Positions 9,642-17,542 of a stretch of 44,829 nucleotides of DNA are shown one piece after another (positions within the stretch are counted from its first letter, which is position 1; each line of letters begins with the position of its first letter). The stretch spans positions 1 to 44,829 of IMG/VR virus record IMGVR_UViG_3300022821_000034; one strand, 5' to 3'. The notes beneath the pieces were generated by a model that saw nothing but the letters and a program-made list of their open reading frames with translations, made no database searches and was not told the DNA's origin. The DNA comes from a virus. The translations under genes and the position numbers were made by a program.

Positions 9642-9903
9642 TATTTTTTATTAATTTCAATCTTAAAACTGAATAAATAAAATTTACACATTTATTTGAC
9701 TGCATATTTAGTTTACTTTCTTTATCTTCTCGTAGTTCTCCAATAGTTTCAGTTAGATATTTTATATTTTGGTCTCCACTATCTCCGTAGACTATATTGT
9801 CTAATACTCGCCGAAACACAGTTGAATAATTTAAATTATTAATTTCTTTTGAAATTTCTAATAGTTTTTTTTCTCTATATATTTTTCATTTTTTATAATA
9901 CAT
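9562..9903 (-). CDS. Hypothetical protein, 113 aa
   Basis: I do not recognise this 113-residue, strongly basic protein. Only four TGA codons occur, two of them in the last ten codons. Its last 80 bases overlap the start of the repeat-protein gene in another frame, which may have come about when the first repeat unit was duplicated. An in-frame ATG at 9933 would add 10 residues. The middle part (TIGELREDKESKL) is helical. Function unknown. Confidence 0.5.
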
Positions 9904-9922
9904 TATTATTTTGTTTATTAAT

Positions 9923-10015
9923 CTAAAAACCATTTAGTATTAAATCCCCTTCATCTTCTCTATCTTTTTTCAAAATATCAACTTCTTCTTTTGGTATTTA
10001 TCCATATTTCTTCAT
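9923..10015 (-). pseudogene. Possible 30-aa gene interrupted by one in-frame TAA
   Basis: Read from ATG at 10015, the frame gives MKKYG, a TAA (9998-10000), and then IPKEEVDILKKDREDEGDLI and a proper stop at 9923. The downstream part looks like phage coding sequence. A single change of AAA (Lys) to TAA would explain it. It could also be chance in an AT-rich stretch, or translation could restart downstream. Confidence 0.35.
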
Positions 10016-10034
10016 AGTTATATTATAAATAAAA

Positions 10035-10274
10035 TTAGTTATTTTCAAATATTAATACCTCTTCTAAAATATCTTTTAATTCTCACAATCAAATTAATAT
10101 TTTTTTTTCTATATAATCTGTGTTTGGTCTATCAATTATATAATTTATTATTTGATTAATATCTTCATTAGATACTACCTTTATATGAAAATCACAATCA
10201 CATTCAAATATTTCTCAAGGTCAATTTAATAAACATTCACAATCTTTTGAGTGTTGTCTTATATGTTTTTTCAT
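10035..10274 (-). CDS. Small Cys/His-rich protein, possible zinc-binding, 79 aa
   Basis: The N-terminal third carries HIRQHSKDCECLLNGPGEIF followed by ECDCDFH, an arrangement of two CxC pairs and several His that could bind one zinc. The rest is acidic and helical (DILEEVLIFENN at the end). Four TGA codons are read as Gly. It may be a small regulator or host-targeting protein, but no family is recognised and zinc binding is an inference. Confidence 0.55.
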
Positions 10275-10290
10275 TATTATTTTTATCAAT

Positions 10291-10467
10291 TTATAAAAAC
10301 TTTTTTCTAATATCATCTTCTATTTCATTCCAATTAGCCTTTGTATAAAACTCTATGTCCACTGTTTCTAGTATCTCAACTAAAGATTCCTTACATCTTA
10401 CTTCTACCTCTCAATAACATAATCATACGTCACCGTTCTCATTTAATATGAATGTTATTCTGTTCAT
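10291..10467 (-). CDS. Hypothetical protein, 58 aa
   Basis: A 58-residue acidic product, starting MNRITFILNENGDVGLC, with a beta-rich first half and a helical second half (ESLVEILETVDIEFY). Two glycines are TGA. Its start overlaps the end of the next gene upstream by 13 bases, suggesting coupled translation in a packed early operon. No family recognised. Confidence 0.55.
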
Positions 10468-10679
10468 AAAATATCTCTATTATCGTATAAATCTTTTTGA
10501 TTTCTAAAATAGTCTTCTGTGATTATACTATTTTTAAAACACTCTAATCTAACTTCTGATTTATGATTATCTCATTGTCTAGCTTCCTTTAAACATTCAT
10601 GTAAAGCTTCTTTAAAATCTTTAAGTCTATCAGGAGCAACTGCTTTTAGTGGTCTAACATTAAATTTTTCTTTACTCAT
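10455..10679 (-). CDS. Hypothetical protein, 74 aa
   Basis: The 74-residue product is mixed-charge and mostly helical, beginning MSKEKFNVRPLKAVAPDRLK. Two TGA codons are read as Gly, one in the C-terminal LGTE. It overlaps the downstream gene by 13 bases. No domain is recognised. Confidence 0.55.
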
Positions 10680-10691
10680 TGTTATATTCTT

Positions 10692-10748
10692 TTATCAAGA
10701 TAAAATTATTATTATAATTATTATTATCACTCGCATCGGTATCCACAT
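10692..10748 (-). CDS. Tiny hydrophobic peptide, 18 aa
   Basis: The frame encodes MWIPMRVIIIIIIIILSG and TAA. The run of Ile could span a membrane. The ATG follows the stop of the upstream gene by one base (TAA-A-ATG), the same junction style used by real genes here. Its Gly is TGA. Such a short ORF could still be chance. Confidence 0.35.
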
Positions 10749-10749
10749 T

Positions 10750-10914
10750 TTATTTTTTATCTTCTAAAACTAATTTAATTCTATCAATCTCTGATATTGA
10801 TCTCCGACTTTTTCAAGTCCTTATTCATTGTTCTGTGAAATAATCACATTTATTTCTATAATATATAAAATCTTTATCATCTACTAATATTACTTCATCA
10901 TATTTTTCTAACAT
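10750..10914 (-). CDS. Hypothetical protein, 54 aa
   Basis: A 54-residue product with a beta-rich start (MLEKYDEVILVDDKDFIYY) and a basic helical end (SRRSISEIDRIKLVLEDKK). Two glycines are TGA. It lies in the small-gene cluster of the leftward block. No family recognised. Confidence 0.55.
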
Positions 10915-10925
10915 ATTTTATTTTA

Positions 10926-11279
10926 TTATTTAAAATCTTCTCTACATATTCATTTTTTATAAAAGTCATTTCTATCTAATGATATTAAACATTTAAATAT
11001 ATCAATAGAAACTTCTCATAAAATAGGTCTATGTATATCAAATCGTGTTTGTAATTGTTCTTGTGGTAACTCTGTTCAAAATACAGTATGTAGTGCTACA
11101 TGTACTTCATGACAAAGTCTTTTAATGTTAGCTGATTTATGTACATTAAATCATTTAGAAGAATTTGTCTTAGCGACTAAATGATGATTAGATTCTTTAG
11201 GTCATTTCTTTCTTTTCAACTTTTTCTTTTTTATTTTCTCTCTTCTTGAAATTGCTGAATTAGTGCTGTTTTTTCACAT
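10926..11279 (-). CDS. HNH-like (His-Me finger) putative nuclease, 117 aa
   Basis: After a very basic N-terminus (KIKKKKLKRKKGPK) comes ESNHHLVAKTNSSKGFNVHK and then SANIKRLCHEVHVALHTVF. The double His after Asn, and the spaced His that end in HEVHVALH, resemble the compact His-Me finger of HNH proteins. The usual zinc-binding CxxC pairs are absent. Five TGA codons. DNA binding by the basic tail is likely; nuclease activity is an inference. A non-catalytic DNA-binding protein is the alternative. Confidence 0.5.
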
Positions 11280-11303
11280 AATAGTATTTTATAAAATAAA
11301 ATT

Positions 11304-11453
11304 TTAACTTTTCATAAACTTTTCTAAGTTATTGATCCTTGTTTTAAGTGAAGCTATTTCTTTATAACATAATTCTCTATCATCTTTTAATCATTTAAGA
11401 TTTTCTTTCATTACTTCTTTTTCTGATAATTCATTCTCATTTATTGTTTCCAT
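11304..11453 (-). CDS. Small coiled-coil protein, 49 aa
   Basis: A 49-residue, highly charged helix-former with a leucine-spaced C-terminal half (EIASLKTRINNLEKFMKS). One Gly, a TGA. It may be a dimerising partner for a neighbouring small protein. No family recognised. Confidence 0.5.
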
Positions 11454-11457
11454 TTTT

Positions 11458-11682
11458 TTAATAATATGTATATAAAAAATGCAGTTTAACTAATGTTTCT
11501 AATTTAGGAGTATGCCAAGATAATTTTATAATATCATAATATGTTTGTGCACATATTCCTAAAAGTGTTAGTGCTTCTAATTGTGTTATATAATAATGTT
11601 CTACTCTAAATCTATTTAACTTTCATTTAAGCTCTACAGCGTTCATCTTTAATCAATCATATTCATATACTATATTATCCAT
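11458..11682 (-). CDS. XRE-like helix-turn-helix DNA-binding protein, 74 aa
   Basis: Residues about 32-65 read ITQLEALTLLGICAQTYYDI followed by a turn and TPKLETLVKLHFLY. This is the spacing of a Cro/CI-type HTH: the recognition helix after LGIxxQTYY, and the last helix TLETLVKL. At 74 residues it is the size of a single-domain Cro-like regulator. Two glycines are TGA. It could regulate the early block or the divergent region; no operator can be assigned. Confidence 0.6.
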
Positions 11683-11684
11683 TT

Positions 11685-12224
11685 TTATTTGTTTTTAAAA
11701 TATAAATTTAATAATTTTGAATTTTCTTTTATACTGTCTACGTTCATATTATCAATACTTTTTTTTAAAGTATTATATAAAAATTCTAGTTCCTCCCTTT
11801 CAGTTTCTTTTAATTTTATTTTTTCATTTAATTTATTTAAAACTGTTGTAGTATTACACAATAATTCTCATAACTTTTTTTGTTTATTTTTTGTCATATA
11901 ATAATTATACATTAATTCTTGTGAGTTATTCATTTGTTTATCTTTATTGGTTAAAATTTTATTATTTTCTTTATTTTTTCAATTTTCAATATATTCTCCA
12001 TAATCATATTGAATAGAATATACATCTGAATATCATTCTATAATTTTTAAAAAATATCAATAAGCGTTTGTATAAAAATAATTCAATATCTCTTCTAAAC
12101 TCATATTCTCATAACATTTATAATTTATATCTATTGATTTAATTATTTCTATTTTTAATTTATCTGTTACATATTGCATATCAATCAATATTTTTTCTAT
12201 TACAAATTCTTTTTCGGTTTTCAT
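11685..12224 (-). CDS. Hypothetical protein, 179 aa
   Basis: I do not recognise this 179-residue protein. It is rich in Asn, Lys, Tyr and Ile and mostly helical, with a coiled-coil-like stretch around residues 125-165. Only four TGA codons occur. It begins nine bases before the stop of the repeat gene upstream has been reached in plus coordinates, that is, directly downstream of it in the operon. No motif suggests a function. Confidence 0.55.
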
Positions 12225-12232
12225 TTTATTTT

Positions 12233-12652
12233 TTAGTCATAAAATTTTTTATATTTTTGTCAATTAAGTTCTATTATATCATTATCTTTTTCTAAATCTT
12301 CATAATAGAATTTTTTATATTTTAAATCATTTTCAAATTGAATTTCAATGTAGTCTCAATTAATAAGACTATTATTAAATATAGTTTTTCAATCGAATGA
12401 TAAAGGTTCTCATCATTCTTTTTTAAATAAACTCCATTTTCAATCTTTTTCAAATTGAATTTTAATGTAATCTCAATTAATTACACTATTATGAAAATCA
12501 GTTTTTCAATCGAATGATATAGGTTCTCATCATTCTTTTTTAAATAAACTATATTTTCAATCTTTTTCAAATTGAATTTTAATAAAATTTCAATAATCAT
12601 TATTATGATAAATATCTATCTCTCAATATACTTTTCATTCTTTATAATTCAT
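12233..12652 (-). CDS. WG-like repeat protein, 139 aa
   Basis: Two nearly identical and one diverged repeat of about 36 residues are visible, of the form DYIKIQFEKDGKWSLFKKEG then GEPLSFDGKTIFNNSxING. The KDGKWSLF core resembles the WG repeat (WGLIDKNGK), a beta-type repeat. DNA copies at about 12330-12440 and 12450-12560 are almost identical, so duplication is recent. About 14 glycines are TGA. Likely an interaction protein; its partner is unknown. Confidence 0.65.
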
Positions 12653-12658
12653 TATTAT

Positions 12659-13312
12659 TTAATTAGTTCTAAAATTAAAATCTTTTGTAATATGTACATC
12701 ATTCAACATGCTTAAACAATTCAAAACATTATTATTTCGCCTGCTCTTTGAAGTTGCATATACTGGAGGCTTTCAACCTCATCAAATACTAAGACTTCAA
12801 ATAGTTTGTTTATTCCATAAATATCTATTATTCAAAGTTCTAAATATAGCTTCAAATCATTCTTTTTTTGTGTTGTATGCCCTAGTATCTCAACTATCAT
12901 TGTTTCATACATTTCAATAATTGTGCTTTGTTTTTAGTTCTCTTCATAATGAGCTATCGGCTCGTGCTATACATACTGGTACCTCTAATAATATATTGTA
13001 TTTACTTTCAAATAATACTAAACTTTCATATACTGCTAAGTGTCAATATGTTGCCAACAACTCTTGTATTCTATTCTGTTTGTCTGTATTAATCAATTTT
13101 ACATAAGCTTTACTTGCTCAATTTTCATCTAATTTCCAACCGTATCTGCTCATAGTTCTATTCCATTCGTGAACTTGTCAATCTCATCCTTTATATGTCT
13201 TTGGATACACGTAATCGCTATATTTTTGAAATTCTTCAACTTCATCCTTACTAAAATTATCTATTCATATCTCATCTATTTTTTTTAAAATATCATCATA
13301 TCTTTTTCTCAT
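12659..13312 (-). CDS. Transglycosylase/glucosaminidase-like peptidoglycan hydrolase domain, 217 aa
   Basis: The core, residues about 105-200, reads IARADSSLGR, then KHNYGNVGNNDSGDTRAY, EGFEAIFRTLNNRYLW and YATS...NVLNCLSML. This is the order found in lysozyme-fold transglycosylase-like domains, with Asp where the catalytic Glu usually stands (ADSSLG). A related core with DSSYG and GNVGNND occurs in the virion protein at 39424. The frame stays open upstream of ATG 13312 as far as the A10 run at 13366-13375, with protein-like sequence (VEVINYEPYIQTDLN). The natural product may therefore be a -1 frameshift fusion with the membrane-anchored ORF upstream. Confidence 0.7.
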
Positions 13313-13347
13313 ATTTAAATCTGTCTGAATATACGGTTCATAATTAA

Positions 13348-13719
13348 TTACTTCAACATTATTTCTTTTTTTTTTATAATTTCATTCTTACATCAAGTAA
13401 ACTCAATTCATTTAAATATAGAGTCTTTTTCTTTTAATCTACAATTATTATCTAATTTAAGATTAATCATTATTTGTTTGATCTCTTTATTTTTTTTAAT
13501 ATTTAATTTATATGTAGAAGCGTATAATTTTATAGCTTTATCGTTTTTTATATACTCATCTTGTAGAATTACTATCCTATCTTTAACAATAGGTTTATCT
13601 ATCTCATTCTTTAATGCTTCATTCTTATCAGGAAATGCAGTCATTAAGAGTATAGCTAAAGCTAATATTCAAATAAATAATCAAATTGAATATAATATCT
13701 TTTTATTTGTGTCTGTCAT
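13348..13719 (-). CDS. Membrane-anchored protein, 123 aa; zero-frame part of a possible frameshift fusion
   Basis: The N-terminus MTDTNKKILYSIGLFIGILA runs into LAILLM, a signal-anchor helix at about residues 8-26. A charged, helical extracytoplasmic part follows. In zero frame the protein stops at 13348, seven codons after a run of ten A (plus-strand T at 13366-13375). A one-base backward slip there continues into the transglycosylase-like ORF and would make a 353-residue membrane-anchored hydrolase. Glycines are TGA. Without the slip, function is unknown. Confidence 0.65.
13366..13375 (-). promoter_or_regulatory. Homopolymer slippery site (A10 on the coding strand)
   Basis: Ten consecutive A on the coding strand lie in ATT ATA AAA AAA AAA GAA. 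A -1 shift reads AGA AAT and so on into the downstream frame. Both ribosomal frameshifting and transcriptional slippage act on such runs. A sequencing indel would look the same. Confidence 0.5.
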
Positions 13720-13727
13720 TTTTGTTA

Positions 13728-13847
13728 TTATTTATAATTTAAAATTAGTTTTCATAAATCATTTAAAGTGTTTACTCAATCAACTATATCTTGTATTTTT
13801 TCTTCATTTAGATCAAGCCAATCATAATCTTCAATTTTATATTTCAT
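13728..13847 (-). CDS. Small acidic protein, 39 aa
   Basis: The product starts MKYKIEDYDWLDLNEEKIQD and is 39 residues, acidic and helical, with two TGA codons as Gly. It overlaps the end of the upstream gene by 11 bases and ends nine bases before the membrane-anchor gene. No family recognised. Confidence 0.5.
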
Positions 13848-14010
13848 CTTTACCAGCTAAAAGATAAATTAAATCTTCTTTTAGTTCTTCTAATCTGTAG
13901 TTCCAATTTCTAATTATTTGTTCATCAACTCTATTTCCAGTAGCTTCATTATTATTTAACTCATCTTTAATAATATTTATTTTATATATTATATTTGTTA
14001 TTTCTGACAT
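13837..14010 (-). CDS. Small helical protein, 57 aa
   Basis: A 57-residue helical protein (MSEITNIIYKINIIKDELNN, ending LLAGKDEI) with no TGA; its Gly codons are GGA and GGT. I chose ATG 14010, eight bases after the upstream stop, over the in-frame ATG at 14046, which would overlap that gene. Function unknown. Confidence 0.55.
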   Translation of the reverse strand: MSEITNIIYKINIIKDELNNNEATGNRVDEQIIRNWNYRLEELKEDLIYLLAGKDEI

Positions 14011-14017
14011 ATATATT

Positions 14018-14416
14018 CTAGTTATTATATAAATTATTGAATTCAATATTGGTTACATCTTCTAATACTGCATAAGCTCAAGATTGTTTTGTTAAATCTG
14101 TAGTATAATATTTTTTAGAATAATTTCATGTATTAATAACATATCAATTATATTTTTTTATAATCTCTCATTTATACCAAATAGTATAATATTTTAAATC
14201 TTTTGTAAAATATTTATTATATCATGAATTATCTTTAGCTTCATATCAATCCCATAATTCTATAACATCTATTACTTCATTAAATCAAAGTTTAATAAGT
14301 TTTTGTTTTATTCTTTCTAAAGGATCAACCTTTACAGCTTCTACAATTTGGTTTATAAATTCTTTAGGTAATTCTATTTCTTTTCAATTTAATGTTAATT
14401 TTAATTTATCAGTCAT
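14018..14416 (-). CDS. Hypothetical protein, 132 aa
   Basis: A 132-residue product with an N-terminal segment LKLTLNGKEIELPKEFINQI, a form seen at the start of many small phage proteins, then a Tyr-, Lys- and Trp-rich middle (KYYTIWYKGEIIKKYNGY). Nine glycines are TGA. No catalytic motif. Neighbours are small early genes. Confidence 0.55.
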
Positions 14417-14424
14417 TTTTGTTA

Positions 14425-14658
14425 TTATTTATAAATTAAATAAAGTTTTTTCCAAGTAGCAGGTTCAGGATTATAATTCTTAATTTTTATCATATTATCT
14501 ATTTGTGTTTTAGTAATTTTAAGTTTTATGCAAGCATCAGTTTTAGTTAGATCATTATCAAATAAATAATTATTAAACTTATCTTTTAATACTGCTAAAT
14601 CCATTAATACTCAATGTATCTCGTAAGTAGCAAATTCTTCTTCTTCTTGTGTTGACAT
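14425..14658 (-). CDS. Small HTH-like protein, 77 aa
   Basis: The acidic start (MSTQEEEEFATYEIHGVLMD) is followed by TKTDACIKLKITKTQIDNMI and a last helix ATWKKLYLIYK. The TKTDACIKLKIT...I..M pattern fits a compact DNA-binding helix-turn-helix. Only one TGA. A Cro-like regulator is possible; this is weaker than the HTH call at 11458. Confidence 0.5.
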
Positions 14659-14671
14659 TTTTTATGTTTAT

Positions 14672-14745
14672 AAATTAAAATATATTATAAGCTAACCCCC
14701 ACCAATTAGCTTGGTTTTCCCAACTATTACTCCATACTATTAATT
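14672..14745 (-). promoter_or_regulatory. Structured leader with alternative hairpins
   Basis: Read on the minus strand, TTGG-GAAAA-CCAA is followed by AAGCTAA...TTAGCTT (plus 14692-14715). The CCAA of the first hairpin can also pair with TTGG in the loop of the second, so the two are mutually exclusive or form a pseudoknot. TATAAT follows at once. It lies between the SSB-like gene and the HTH-like gene and could act as an attenuator or protein-binding leader. Nothing else is seen in this gap. Confidence 0.4.
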
Positions 14746-14749
14746 ATTT

Positions 14750-15340
14750 TTAAAATGGTAATGATTCATCTATAGGTTCATCTTTATCACTTTTAGATTT
14801 AACCTCTTCAATTATATTCTCTTTAAATTTTATCTTTTTTAACTCTTCCAATAAAAACTCATTCAATCAATCATAATCAGTTTTAACAAAATCTCATTTT
14901 TTATTTGTAATAATTTCAGTTTTATCTTTTTGTTCTTCATAAGTATATTTCCAACCTATAGGTTTTCAATTGTGTTCTATCCACATAGATTTATACTTTT
15001 TATCATTAATATATAAACTTAATTTTAAGTTTCAAACTTCTCATTCTACATTTAATAAGCTATTGATAAATCATCTAGCTAAATTAGTCCAACTTGTAGA
15101 CCAAATCATTTTATCATCTCAATCTTCAATATGAAATTTAATTAAATTAACTATATTACCCTCATATTCATAAGATCATTCTTCAATCTTAGTAAGTTGT
15201 CAAGAAATAAATTCAGCTTCAGTTTTTTTCCAATCATCTCAATCTTTTTCATTTACTTCAAAATAATGTTTTGGTTGTTCTGCTTTTAATCAAAGTAATT
15301 TAATATAAATAGTGTTTGTACTGTTGTTTCAAAATGCCAT
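14750..15340 (-). CDS. ssb: Single-stranded DNA-binding protein-like, 196 aa
   Basis: The product is 196 residues with a beta-rich N-terminal two thirds (NTIYIKLLGLKAEQ; NLKLSLYINDKKYKSMWIE) that fits an OB fold. A charged linker leads to a short acidic tail ending DEPIDESLPF. That ending copies the acidic C-terminal tip of bacterial SSB (DDDIPF), which recruits replication proteins. About 20 glycines are TGA. Its neighbours are a RusA-like resolvase and, further upstream, the helicase, so it belongs to the replication set. The tail is the strongest evidence; the fold is inferred. Confidence 0.65.
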
Positions 15341-15379
15341 AGTATTTTTTAATAAGGTTATAAAAATTTTAATTTAATA

Positions 15380-15478
15380 TTATTTTGCTTCTTCTAATTT
15401 GATTTCTTTTATTCGTTTCTCCAATATAATATCGTCCATTTCTGCTTCGTATTTATCTTCTGCATATTGTGTAGCCAT
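15380..15478 (-). CDS. Small acidic/basic helical protein, 32 aa
   Basis: MATQYAEDKYEAEMDDIILE is the start of a 32-residue, fully helical product without glycine. It is preceded by one of the two matching leftward promoter candidates (15524-15551), so it begins its own transcript. Function unknown. Confidence 0.5.
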   Translation of the reverse strand: MATQYAEDKYEAEMDDIILEKRIKEIKLEEAK

Positions 15479-15523
15479 AGTGATTTTTAATTAAGATATA
15501 AAATACTTTCTTTAACTACTTCT

Positions 15524-15551
15524 ATCTTACTGATAAAAGATGACAATTCAA
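15524..15551 (-). promoter_or_regulatory. Leftward promoter, shared element (copy 1)
   Basis: On the minus strand TTGAAT (15551-15546) and TAAGAT (15529-15524) are 16 bases apart. The surrounding GTCTTGAATTGT and ATCAGTAAGAT are repeated almost exactly at 18743-18770. It drives the 32-aa gene and those downstream. Confidence 0.6.
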
Positions 15552-15558
15552 GACTTTT

Positions 15559-15978
15559 TTATACTTTCTTTGTTTCTGTTATAGTAATTTCACATCTACC
15601 ATTTCATTTATCATATATAGGTATATGTTGTATCTCTATTCAAATATAATCATCATTATCATCAATTATACATCAGCATTCAGTTAATGCGTCTAAAAAG
15701 AATTTTTGTATGATAGATAACACATTTCCCTTATCTCTTTTTCTCTTATCAGGATAATATAACTGATAAGAGAGTGTTATAATTCATTTAAATTTTAATC
15801 CTTTAAGTTGTGGTTTTATTATCCTTTTATATTCTTTCTTTATGTTATTACTTGTATATCTAAACCGACCTTTATAATAATTTAAATTTAATCATCTTTT
15901 AATAGCTTTAGGCTTTTTTCATTTCTTTTTAATTTTTCATTGTATCATAACATATAATGGACTAGTTATTATTACCAT
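15559..15978 (-). CDS. rusA: RusA-like Holliday junction resolvase, 139 aa
   Basis: The key stretch is YYPDKRKRDKGNVLSIIQKF followed by FLDALTECGCIIDDNDDYI. This is the RusA arrangement: Asp residues before a helix, N/D then LDAL, and the DD that precedes the last strand. RusA dimers resolve four-way junctions and trim branched DNA before packaging. A length of 139 residues is normal for the family. The start is basic, with KKKGKKPKAIKRG likely binding DNA. About nine glycines are TGA. It is grouped with SSB and helicase genes. Confidence 0.8.
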
Positions 15979-15985
15979 TTTTATT

Positions 15986-16153
15986 TTATATTTCTAAAAT
16001 AATTCTATCTCTATTATTGGATAATCTAACAGTCTCTTCTTTATTTCACATCGCTTCAATAAGTCTTAAAGAATTTTCAATAACACTTAAATATCATTGT
16101 AAGATTTTTTTATCAATAGGTTCATAATTAATATTATCCATTTCATTATTCAT
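15986..16153 (-). CDS. Hypothetical protein, 55 aa
   Basis: A 55-residue acidic helical protein (MNNEMDNINYEPIDKKILQG at the start) with two TGA codons. It lies between the RusA-like gene and the DUF1599-like gene, two bases from the latter's end. Start could also be the ATG at 16141. No family recognised. Confidence 0.5.
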
Positions 16154-16154
16154 T

Positions 16155-16529
16155 TTAATTATCGTTAATAGTAAAACCTTTATTATCAAATTTAGTAGGT
16201 ATAGCTTCTATAGAAGAAACTTTTTCGTTTTCACTCTCAATATAAATAAGTAAAATTAATCAATAATTACATAGATCAATCAAACTATCTTTAACCGATT
16301 CAGTTTCTACTTTAGGTGTTCCATTAAGTAAATTAGATATTCTACTAATTTTAAGTAATATAATATTAAATATATTACATTCAGTAGATGTAATTCAGAG
16401 ATGACTAGGTAGTTTCAGACTTTGAAAAGCATCTCTATTTCAAGAATAATCTTGATTTTTACTTTTTACTAATTCTTTCATTTCAATAGTTAATTTATCA
16501 AATCTTTCTATAAATTCTTGTTGTTGCAT
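16155..16529 (-). CDS. DUF1599 / Nmad1-like protein, 124 aa
   Basis: The pattern KNQDYSGNRDAFQSLKL, then LLKISRISNLLNG, PKVETESVKDSLIDLCNYG and a closing hydrophobic helix follows the DUF1599 family (nucleotide modification associated domain 1). That family is an all-helical fold related to MazG-type nucleotide hydrolases, with D/E residues that could bind metal. Proposed roles are in nucleotide or DNA-base modification; none is proven here. Three glycines are TGA. The match is by eye and should be tested with a profile search. Confidence 0.65.
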
Positions 16530-16538
16530 TATTAATCT

Positions 16539-16769
16539 TTAAGGTATAAAATCTGTAAATGTTATTCAATGATGATTACAATGACAATTGCTACAAACTA
16601 TTTCAATATTGTTAGGGTCATATTTCAATTCAGGATATAACCCTTTAGGTTTTATATGTGAAAAGTTTATAGCTTTAGCTTCATATATAAAGACACCACA
16701 ATTAACACAAATATGTTCTCTAGTATCTCGTATTTCTTTAAATACTTTTTTCTGTGATTTTTTGCTCAT
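16539..16769 (-). CDS. HNH endonuclease, 76 aa
   Basis: A compact HNH domain fills the protein: CVNCGVFI (CxxC), INFSHIKPKG (first His), YDPNNIEIVCSNCHCNHH (Asn, then the second CxxC and His). It would bind zinc and cut DNA using a metal ion. HNH proteins of this size occur in phages both as homing-type nucleases and as packaging partners; this one is not near the terminase. Only one TGA, right at the end, so much of it is readable in the standard code. Its start overlaps the next gene by 32 bases. Confidence 0.85.
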
Positions 16770-17019
16770 CTATAATTAATTTTTTAAAACTTTCTTCACT
16801 ATCTTTAGCAAAACCTCTTTCGTAGTCATACCACAATGAAATACATTTATATTTTTTTCATAAAAAAGTATAATCTTGAATAGAAGGCATTTCATATCAT
16901 AAATGTATAACATTGTCTTCATCTTTATATCTTTTTTTAAATATCTTTATATCTTCTTCAATATTTTTAGTAAAAATATATAAAAGATCATCTTCTCTTT
17001 TTATATCTAAAATCTGCAT
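16738..17019 (-). CDS. Hypothetical protein, 93 aa
   Basis: A 93-residue acidic protein starting MQILDIKREDDLLYIFTKNI. Two TGA codons are Gly. Its last codons (DEQKITEKSI) lie over the start of the HNH gene. The same 40-bp sequence recurs 300 bp away as the end of the next gene (DAQKITEKSIL). Function unknown. Confidence 0.5.
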
Positions 17020-17034
17020 TTTTATTTAATTAAA

Positions 17035-17208
17035 TTATAAAATACTTTTTTCTGTGATTTTTTGTGCATCTTTTATTAATTCAAGTTGTTTTTTTAAAAT
17101 AGGTCAATTTAATATTTGTCAAGCCTTTAAATCTTTTTCTTGAAATCAATTACTATAATAATCTCAAAAATGTAGCTGTTGCTTTTTTTTTAGTTGTTCT
17201 AAAGTCAT
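17035..17208 (-). CDS. Hypothetical protein, 57 aa
   Basis: A 57-residue protein (MTLEQLKKKQQLHFGDYYSN at the start) with four TGA codons. It shares its C-terminal DAQKITEKSIL with the downstream gene through a duplicated DNA segment. Its start overlaps the upstream gene by 10 bases. No family recognised. Confidence 0.5.
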
Positions 17209-17540
17209 TTTTCTTTTTGATAAGAATGTAAAAACTTTTCAAGATTATCTAATTGTTTATTAATATAATCTTCATTTTGTACGTATGAATTATCATCTCA
17301 AAAATGAGCTGTATCAAATCAAAAATACCATAGATCATCTTTTTCTAATTTTTCAGGATTAAAATGTGATGAATAAGTAAGTCATCAATGTACATCACAA
17401 TATAAAGCTTCATCATTTCGTAAATCTAAATATTCAACTTCATAAAGTGGGTGATTAGAATTTATACCAATATATCAATTTAAACAATTTAATCTTTCTA
17501 TTTTTTTTATAATCCTTATCATTTTATTTTCTTTTTCCAT
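17199..17540 (-). CDS. Conserved phage-type protein of unknown function, 113 aa
   Basis: The sequence GYIGINSNHPLYEVEY, then CDVHGGLTYSSHF and DLWYFGFDTAHFGDD, follows a pattern common in small hypothetical proteins of phages and prophages (GY..I..xHPLYG, VHGGLTY, WWIGFDCAHAGD). The conserved His and Asp residues could form a metal or ligand site, but I know of no assigned function. Six glycines are TGA. Confidence 0.65.
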
Positions 17541-17542
17541 TT

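Noticed and set aside
11689-13106. Plus-strand ORFs of 60-70 codons (11689-11901, 12708-12920, 12921-13106, 13478-13867)
   Set aside because: All are antisense to minus-strand genes with better coding character (repeat proteins, transglycosylase-like, membrane-anchored protein) when UGA is Gly.
13837-14046. Longer start (ATG 14046) for the 57-residue protein
   Set aside because: It would overlap the upstream gene by 29 bases; ATG 14010 sits eight bases after that gene's stop, matching the usual spacing here.
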